This document shows positions 44,400 to 50,040 of a stretch of 50,040 bases of DNA, one piece after another. The notes beneath the pieces are model-generated. The model saw only the letters and a program-made list of their open reading frames with translations. It made no database searches and was not told the DNA's origin. This DNA is from Eubacterium xylanophilum ATCC 35991 (lineage in GTDB: Bacteria > Bacillota > Clostridia > Lachnospirales > Lachnospiraceae). Numbering within the stretch: the first letter of the stretch is position 1; each line of letters begins with the position of its first letter. Made by a program: the position numbers and the translations under genes. The DNA is taken from positions 1-50,040 of the forward strand of contig NZ_JAEB01000028.1 of NCBI RefSeq assembly GCF_000518685.1, read 5' to 3'.

Positions 44400-44471
44400 A
44401 ACAAATCACATCCTCCGTAATATAAATGTCTGTATTTCTATAGTGGTTTTATTAGTGTGTTCTATATCTAT

Positions 44472-44500
44472 ATTATACACCAAATCAGAGGATAAATCAA
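44472..44500 (-). promoter_or_regulatory. Promoter of the purine permease gene
   Basis: On the minus strand TTGATT (44500-44495), a 17-base spacer and a perfect TATAAT (44477-44472). Confidence 0.7.
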
Positions 44501-44528
44501 AAACAAGCGCGACTTCTGTCGCGCTTGT
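44498..44528 (-). terminator. Terminator of the secreted protein gene
   Basis: Stem ACAAGCGCGAC / GTCGCGCTTGT with loop of four, followed by TTTTT on the minus strand. It directly abuts the permease promoter. Confidence 0.85.
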
Positions 44529-44550
44529 CTATATATTATAAAATACCTTC

Positions 44551-46398
44551 TTATTTTACAATCAACTTAACTTTGAATGAAACTGATGCAGATGTGAGTT
44601 TATCAGTTTCAGCAGCTGTTAGTTTGATTTTAAGATTATACTTGCCTTTTTTAAGCTTTTTCTTAAGAACGATATCACCTTTCTTGTTGATAGATATCTT
44701 CTTGTTTTTCTTACTTGTAATCTTATATGTAAGCTTACCACTAGCTCCTGATACTCTAAGCCACATTGATTTTTTTATCTTTTGGTTCTTCTTCAAAGAC
44801 TTTGCTTTAACTTTAATCTTTTTCTTGGCTGACACTGTGATTGTCTGTGTTCCCTTTTTGACTGATGAATCCGGCGCAAGATACTTTGTTGGCGGATTTG
44901 TCGCAGGTACGGCAGTAACTACAGGTGTTGCACTTGCTGAAGGAGCATCTGTTACACTTGGTGCTACAGAAGGCTTTGTTGTAGAAACAGGTGACTCTGT
45001 ACCGATAGGGGCTTCTGTTTCAACAGGTGCTTTTGTTTCAACAGGGGCCACAGTAGGATCAGGTGATGAAACGGGTGGCTCTGTTCCGATTGGTGGCATA
45101 GTTTCCACAGAACTTCCTGCAGCTACAGTAAATGGTATATCATCTACACGAAGAACACTAGAATCACCAATCAAGGTGAAATTCTTGTTTTTTCCATTTA
45201 CAAGTACTGATGATACATTTCCGAACCAGTGGAAGTCATCGGTAGTTTCATCGTATTTGATATTAGCATACAAAACTAGTTTATAAGTCGATCCCTTTTG
45301 TAGCTTGATGCCGCTTTGAGGCTCCTCTGAATCATAAACAATATCGTCACCATCATAGATTCTAAAGCTTGGAACGAGTAGGTATCCCTCAGTTGATGTA
45401 GCTGTGATATTGTCAGTTACAACGTCATTCTCGGCATATTCGGTTTTAGCATTAAATGAAACAACTCCGACGTCCAAAGTATCGTTATACTCTGAAACCT
45501 TGTCTGTTGCAGCTGTATACTTAACTATTTTTGATACGCAGAATGTGTTGGAATCATCGATAATACTCCAATAAGCTTTTTTACCATTATAGTAAACGTT
45601 TGTTTCATCGTCCCATAAAAACCAATAGTATTCTTCGTCGGTCTCTGGTATTGAGGCCATCAACTGAACTTTATACTTTTTGTTTTTTTCAAAAACAAAA
45701 TTCAAACTTGATTCTAAGATATCGTCATTTCCCGGATTAGTATGGTAAACTAATTTTGTTTTGTCATCATCTACGAATTCGTAAACAGAGTAATCCCAGT
45801 CTAAGTCGTTGATCTTGGATGAAGAACATTTGAAATCATCGGGATCAAATCCTTTTCCCAAATCCCACTGATCAGGTCCGTTGATAACAACATCTCCGAT
45901 AGAGAGGTCCTCGATGCACCCAAATGTGAATCTATCTATATGATTTACATATTTAAGTTTTTGATAGATTTCTACTGCAGAGCCATCGTTGATTTTTCTG
46001 TTTGTAACTTGCACATTAGCAAGCTTTGTTTTGCCAACAGTTCCAAACCACTCGTCATTATCGGTATCCATATATATCCATATATATACACCGTATTCCT
46101 TGGTTTTGTCTAGGGTAACTGCTTTTTCCAAAGAGTCTACATTCGAATTAAAGATCTGATGCTTGTCACCGTCAGTTAAGGCATATGACACGTCGAACTT
46201 GTTGTACTCTTTGGCTGAAGCGGTAAAGGTTGGAGTAAACTTCTCTCCGTCTTTCCACTCCGTTTGACCTAAAATCTTTATCTCTTCCATATCAATGTCT
46301 GTGGCATTGACAACAGGTGCTTTGGGCAATACAACCGAAGTAATCAGAAGTACCATTGCAACCAAAAGTGATAAGATTTTCTTTGATTCTTTTTTCAC
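44551..46398 (-). CDS. Secreted protein with beta domains, Pro/Thr linker and cationic Ig-like end
   Basis: 615 aa. GGAGG lies nine bases before a GTG at 46398, which gives KKESKKILSLLVAMVLLITS and a signal peptide ending near VVNA; the longer open frame lacks a ribosome site. Two or three similar beta domains follow, with IYMDTDNDEWFGTVGKTKLANV, PETDEEYYWFLWDDET and KYDETTDDFHWFGNVSSVLV as repeated cores. A linker of APVET, EAPIGTE and PSVAPS units spans about 450-510. The last ~100 residues are Lys-rich with an Ig-like pattern (KKKIKVKAKSLKKNQKIKKS, LTYKITSKKNKKISINKKG). Same plan as the protein at 9031-11598, though the beta domains differ. No wall-anchoring motif. The function is unknown. 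Confidence 0.78.
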   Translation of the reverse strand: MKKESKKILSLLVAMVLLITSVVLPKAPVVNATDIDMEEIKILGQTEWKDGEKFTPTFTASAKEYNKFDVSYALTDGDKHQIFNSNVDSLEKAVTLDKTKEYGVYIWIYMDTDNDEWFGTVGKTKLANVQVTNRKINDGSAVEIYQKLKYVNHIDRFTFGCIEDLSIGDVVINGPDQWDLGKGFDPDDFKCSSSKINDLDWDYSVYEFVDDDKTKLVYHTNPGNDDILESSLNFVFEKNKKYKVQLMASIPETDEEYYWFLWDDETNVYYNGKKAYWSIIDDSNTFCVSKIVKYTAATDKVSEYNDTLDVGVVSFNAKTEYAENDVVTDNITATSTEGYLLVPSFRIYDGDDIVYDSEEPQSGIKLQKGSTYKLVLYANIKYDETTDDFHWFGNVSSVLVNGKNKNFTLIGDSSVLRVDDIPFTVAAGSSVETMPPIGTEPPVSSPDPTVAPVETKAPVETEAPIGTESPVSTTKPSVAPSVTDAPSASATPVVTAVPATNPPTKYLAPDSSVKKGTQTITVSAKKKIKVKAKSLKKNQKIKKSMWLRVSGASGKLTYKITSKKNKKISINKKGDIVLKKKLKKGKYNLKIKLTAAETDKLTSASVSFKVKLIVK

Positions 46399-46552
46399 TA
46401 TAAAATTCCTCCATTCATATTTTTTAGCATAATGCTGTGTTATATACGTAAATTGGGCATCCAACTCTACGTATCACATCAAAGTACATCATAATCTTAC
46501 AACATGTAATGAGATATGCAATCATCCGTATGGATGAAAAAGTTAAAAATTA

Positions 46553-46579
46553 TTAGCACTCTCACTTGACGAGTGCTAA
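46553..46579. promoter_or_regulatory. CIRCE operator (HrcA site) of clpB
   Basis: Perfect TTAGCACTC (46553-46561), nine bases, GAGTGCTAA (46571-46579). HrcA binds this site and represses heat-shock genes until stress. Confidence 0.97.
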
Positions 46580-46594
46580 TTTATGTGTTATAAC
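46566..46594 (+). promoter_or_regulatory. Promoter of clpB overlapping CIRCE
   Basis: TTGACG (46566-46571) lies in the CIRCE spacer, then 17 bases and TATAAC (46589-46594). HrcA binding would cover the -35 directly. Confidence 0.7.
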
Positions 46595-46636
46595 ATAATC
46601 AGAAAGAAAAATATTCCGATTAAGGGAGGGATAAGT

Positions 46637-49201
46637 ATGAATATTACGAAATTTACACAAAAATCAATCGAAATCATGAATTCTTTGGAGAAGATTGCTT
46701 ATGATTACGGGGCTCAAGAGATATGCCAAGAACATCTGTTATATGCCATGTTGACGGTAGAAGATAGTCTTGCAGCCAAGTTGATTGAGAGGATGGATAT
46801 AAGTAGCGAGGTCTTCAAAGCTCAGGTTGAGGGATTGGTTAAGAAAAGACCAAAAGTCTCTGGCGGTCAGGTTTACGTGGGGCAGGAACTCAATAAGGTT
46901 CTCGTATATGCAGAGAATGAAGCTAAAGCTCTTGGGGATGAGTATGTGTCAGTAGAGCATTTGTTCCTAAGTCTTATAAGCAAAGCCAATAAAGAAGTTG
47001 GGGGCCTTCTGAAGGAGTTTGGTATTGACAGAAATAGACTTCTTGAGGCGCTCTCAAAGATAAGAGGAAATCAGAGAATTACGACAGATAATCCGGATGC
47101 CATCTATGATACTCTTAACAAATACGGATATGATTTGGTGGAGAGAGCTAAGAAGCAGCAACTAGACCCTGTCATAGGTAGAGATGAAGAAATCAGAAAT
47201 ATGATAAGGATTCTATCGAGGAAAACCAAGAATAATCCTGTGTTGATCGGTGAGCCCGGTGTTGGTAAGACGGCAGTTGTCGAAGGTCTGGCTCAGAGGA
47301 TTGTAAAGGGAGATGTGCCGGATGCGCTGAAGGACAAGCAAGTATTTTCGCTTGATATGGGCGCTCTTGTAGCGGGTGCTAAGTACAGAGGTGAATTCGA
47401 GGAGAGATTGAAAGCGGTCCTAGAAGAAATAAAGGAAAGTGACGGCAAGATAATTCTCTTTATAGATGAGCTTCATACTATTATAGGTGCAGGTAAGACA
47501 GATGGTGCGATGGATGCGGGTAATCTGCTGAAACCTATGCTCGCCAGAGGAGAATTGCACTGTATAGGTGCTACTACTCTTGATGAATATAGGATGTATA
47601 TAGAAAAAGATGCGGCATTGGAGCGTCGTTTCCAACCCGTTCTTGTGGATGAACCAACAGTGGAAGATACAATCTCTATTCTGCGTGGCTTGAAGGAGAG
47701 ATATGAGATTTTCCACGGAGTTAAGATAATGGATAATGCGCTAGTTAGTGCTGCGGTTCTCTCAGATAGATATATATCGGACCGTTTTTTACCGGATAAG
47801 GCAATTGACCTTGTAGATGAGGCCTGTGCGCTTATTAAGACAGAACTTGATTCTCTGCCAACGGAGCTAGATGATATTCAGCGTCATATAATGCAGCTTG
47901 AAATCGAAGAGGCGGCACTGAAGAAAGAAGATGATAATCTTAGCAAGGATCGTCTCGCCGATATACAGGCTGAACTTGCGGAACTCCGAGAGAAGTTTGC
48001 AGGGGCAAAGCTCCAGTGGGATAGTGAGAAGGAAAGTGTGGACAAGATTCACAAGTTAAAGGCCCAGATTGAGGAAATCAATAATCAGATAGAGGTGGCT
48101 CAGAATAGTTATAATCTAGAGAAAGCAGCAGAGTTACAGTACAGTGAGCTGCCAAGGCTACAGGCTGAGTTAAAGGAAGCTGAGGAAAAGGCAGCTTCAA
48201 AGGATGATTCCATGATTCATGAGAGCGTATCTGAGGAAGAGATAGCGAAGATTGTATCCAGATGGACCGGAATCTCTGTGACAAAGCTGACGGAGAGTGA
48301 GCGAAACAAAACACTTCATCTGGACGATGCTTTACATAGGAGAGTTGTTGGACAGGATGAGGGAGTTACTAAGGTGACAGAAGCTATTATCAGGTCGAAG
48401 GCCGGAATCAAGGATCCAAGCAAACCTATCGGATCATTTTTATTCTTGGGACCTACGGGCGTCGGTAAGACAGAGCTGGCCAAGAGCTTGGCGGAAAATC
48501 TCTTCGACGACGAGCAGAATATCGTGCGAATTGATATGAGTGAATATATGGAGAAACATTCTGTGTCTAGGTTGATAGGAGCGCCTCCGGGATATGTGGG
48601 CTACGAAGAAGGCGGACAGTTGACTGAAGCTGTTAGGAGAAAACCTTATTCGGTTATATTGTTCGACGAAATCGAAAAAGCTCATCCGGATGTGTTCAAT
48701 ATATTCCTCCAGATTCTCGATGATGGTCGAGTGACTGATTCCAAGGGAAGAACGGTGGATTTTAAGAATACAATTCTCATAATGACATCAAATCTTGGAG
48801 CAGAGTTTTTGATTGATGGAATCGATGATGAGGGAAATATTAGTCCCGAGGCGGAAGATGCTGTCAGAGAGAAGCTAAAGCTCAGTTTTAAGCCGGAATT
48901 TCTCAACAGACTTGATGAAGTGATAATGTTCAAACCGCTTACGGCGGGGGATGTTAGAAACATCATAGATCTTTTGGTTGACGATCTTAACAAGAGAATT
49001 GCCAATAAGGAGATTAAGATTGAGTTGACGGAAAAAGCCAAGGATATGATAGTTAAGAATGCTTATGAGCCATCATATGGTGCGAGACCGCTAAAGAGGT
49101 ACGTTCAGAAGCATGTTGAGACCAGCCTTGCAAAGAAAATATTGAGAGACGAGTTGCATGCCGGAGATACAGTTATTATGGATGAAAAAGATTTGGAATA
49201 A
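46637..49201 (+). CDS. clpB: ATP-dependent disaggregase chaperone ClpB
   Basis: 854 aa, the normal ClpB length. Order: N-domain (1 to about 145), first AAA+ with Walker A GEPGVGKT (205-212) and Walker B LFIDELH (about 274-280), a coiled-coil middle domain (about 405-525, with [19 protein letters not shown]), second AAA+ with Walker A GPTGVGKT (605-612) and the C-terminal small domain ([15 protein letters not shown]). The M domain marks ClpB rather than ClpC. It pulls apart protein aggregates with DnaK. GGGAGGG lies before the ATG at 46637. CIRCE puts it under HrcA control. Confidence 0.97.
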   Translation: MNITKFTQKSIEIMNSLEKIAYDYGAQEICQEHLLYAMLTVEDSLAAKLIERMDISSEVFKAQVEGLVKKRPKVSGGQVYVGQELNKVLVYAENEAKALGDEYVSVEHLFLSLISKANKEVGGLLKEFGIDRNRLLEALSKIRGNQRITTDNPDAIYDTLNKYGYDLVERAKKQQLDPVIGRDEEIRNMIRILSRKTKNNPVLIGEPGVGKTAVVEGLAQRIVKGDVPDALKDKQVFSLDMGALVAGAKYRGEFEERLKAVLEEIKESDGKIILFIDELHTIIGAGKTDGAMDAGNLLKPMLARGELHCIGATTLDEYRMYIEKDAALERRFQPVLVDEPTVEDTISILRGLKERYEIFHGVKIMDNALVSAAVLSDRYISDRFLPDKAIDLVDEACALIKTELDSLPTELDDIQRHIMQLEIEEAALKKEDDNLSKDRLADIQAELAELREKFAGAKLQWDSEKESVDKIHKLKAQIEEINNQIEVAQNSYNLEKAAELQYSELPRLQAELKEAEEKAASKDDSMIHESVSEEEIAKIVSRWTGISVTKLTESERNKTLHLDDALHRRVVGQDEGVTKVTEAIIRSKAGIKDPSKPIGSFLFLGPTGVGKTELAKSLAENLFDDEQNIVRIDMSEYMEKHSVSRLIGAPPGYVGYEEGGQLTEAVRRKPYSVILFDEIEKAHPDVFNIFLQILDDGRVTDSKGRTVDFKNTILIMTSNLGAEFLIDGIDDEGNISPEAEDAVREKLKLSFKPEFLNRLDEVIMFKPLTAGDVRNIIDLLVDDLNKRIANKEIKIELTEKAKDMIVKNAYEPSYGARPLKRYVQKHVETSLAKKILRDELHAGDTVIMDEKDLE

Positions 49202-49214
49202 TTGTAAATTTGTA

Positions 49215-49244
49215 TTGACTAACCGTTGTATTCTCGAATATAAT
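49215..49244 (+). promoter_or_regulatory. Promoter of the rubrerythrin gene
   Basis: TTGACT (49215-49220), an 18-base spacer and a perfect TATAAT (49239-49244). Confidence 0.7.
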
Positions 49245-49312
49245 GGAATTCAAAGTAGTGCATAATTTATGCAAAATTTGAAGTATTATTTCACAGCGAA
49301 AGGAGAAAGATT

Positions 49313-49858
49313 ATGGCAAAATATGTATGTAGTGTATGCGGATATGTTCATGAGGGCGATCAGCCACCAGAAAAGTGTCCACAGTGTGGAGTTCCTGCAG
49401 AGAAGTTTAATAAGCAGGAAGAGGGCGAGATGGCTTGGGCAGCAGAGCATGTAGTTGGTGTTGCACAGGGAGCTAGTGAAGATATTCTCGCTGATCTTAG
49501 AGCAAATTTTGAGGGTGAGTGTTCAGAAGTTGGAATGTATCTTGCTATGGCAAGAGTTGCACATAGAGAAGGTTATCCTGAGATTGGTTTGTATTGGGAG
49601 AAGGCAGCTTGGGAAGAGGCAGAGCATGCAGCTAAGTTTGCAGAGCTTCTCGGAGAAGTTGTTACTGATTCAACCAAGAAAAACCTTGAGATGCGTGTGG
49701 CTGCAGAGAATGGAGCGACAGCAGGAAAGGCAGACCTAGCTAAGCGCGCTAAGGCGGCTAATCTCGATGCTATTCATGATACAGTTCATGAGATGGCAAG
49801 AGATGAGGCTAGACATGGAAAAGCTTTCCAGGGACTTCTTGAGAGATACTTTGGATAA
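49313..49858 (+). CDS. Reverse rubrerythrin (rubredoxin domain first)
   Basis: 181 aa. Residues 1-35 are a rubredoxin-type iron site, [21 protein letters not shown]; the rest is a ferritin-like four-helix diiron domain with Glu and His ligands in [32 protein letters not shown] and [17 protein letters not shown]. The order is reversed from classic rubrerythrin. These proteins reduce hydrogen peroxide in anaerobes. AAAGGAG lies before the ATG; own promoter and terminator. Confidence 0.95.
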   Translation: MAKYVCSVCGYVHEGDQPPEKCPQCGVPAEKFNKQEEGEMAWAAEHVVGVAQGASEDILADLRANFEGECSEVGMYLAMARVAHREGYPEIGLYWEKAAWEEAEHAAKFAELLGEVVTDSTKKNLEMRVAAENGATAGKADLAKRAKAANLDAIHDTVHEMARDEARHGKAFQGLLERYFG

Positions 49859-49876
49859 GATATTGCGTTTCAAATA

Positions 49877-49910
49877 AAAAATCGCCGGTGAGAAGCCGGC
49901 GATTTTTTTT
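49877..49910 (+). terminator. Terminator of the rubrerythrin gene
   Basis: Perfect ATCGCCGG (49881-49888) / CCGGCGAT (49896-49903) around a 7-base loop, then seven T. Confidence 0.92.
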
Positions 49911-49930
49911 CGGTCACATAATTATTGCAG

Positions 49931-50040
49931 GGGGCTGTCGCATTAACGATTAAAAATCGTTAGTGTGCAGCTCCTTTTTTAGTCTAAAATCAAGGGAATT
50001 ATCCTAATTTTTTTTGATAACAAGCATGTATTCCAGAAAA
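49931..50040 (+). repeat. Right copy of the inverted repeat, cut by the window edge
   Basis: Reverse complement of 238-346 with one A/T-run length difference. It begins GGGGCTGTCGCA and runs to the last base of the window. The rubrerythrin gene already has its own terminator before it. Confidence 0.9.

Noticed and set aside
44525-45286. 253-aa plus-strand reading frame
   Set aside because: Antisense of the linker and Ig-like end of the secreted protein; no ribosome site.

Overview
The window looks like a chromosomal segment of a low-to-mid GC member of the Clostridia, most likely the Lachnospiraceae. The grounds are a long SRP RNA with an Alu domain, a CIRCE-controlled clpB, a reverse-order rubrerythrin, a DUF4250-type small protein, the Firmicute cluster yaaO / nucleotide kinase / yaaR / holB / ricT / trmN6 / rsmI, AGGAGG-type ribosome binding sites, and secreted proteins with Thr/Pro/Ala linkers and cationic Ig-like ends. 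I cannot name the genus.

Layout. 1-367: end of a repeat-like or IS-like element whose last ~110 bases recur inverted at the right edge of the window. 368-1330 (-): KDPG/KHG aldolase fused to a glyoxalase-like domain. 1534-5434: membrane-anchored protein with a degenerate C39-like end, tRNA-Glu, tRNA-Cys, then an L,D-transpeptidase. 5458-8839: leuS and a D,D-carboxypeptidase. 9031-14887: a large secreted Ig-like protein, then two paralogous anchored proteins flanking an acyltransferase-3 membrane protein. 14910-16724 (-): FliK-like protein. 16800-17865: fifteen copies of a 73-bp GC-rich palindromic repeat ending just before the SRP RNA promoter. 17954-18216: SRP RNA. 18278-21092: an acidic protein ending in an apparently dead CbbX-like AAA+ domain, then a flavin reductase. 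21187-27185: murA and a MoxR / DUF58 / transglutaminase cassette. 27289-29914: two small proteins, GNAT, acyl-ACP thioesterase and a CvfB-like S1 protein. 29934-34832 (-): XPD-like helicase with a Cas4-like nuclease domain, a PurF homologue lacking the catalytic Cys, and a YhfC-like membrane protease. 34985-41601: TSCPD protein and the yaaO-to-rsmI housekeeping cluster. 41962-50040: ilvE, purine permease (-), secreted Ig-like protein (-), clpB and rubrerythrin.

Most of the window is housekeeping: translation (leuS, tRNAs, rsmI, trmN6), cell wall (murA, two wall peptidases), replication (holB), protein export (SRP RNA) and stress (clpB, rubrerythrin). The unusual parts are the 73-bp array, the paralogue pair around the acyltransferase, and several proteins that keep a recognisable enzyme fold but have lost catalytic residues (C39-like end, AAA+ domain, PurF glutaminase).

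All calls come from reading the sequence; no database search was run. Both window edges fall in the same repeat, so the window may be a contig broken at a repeat.
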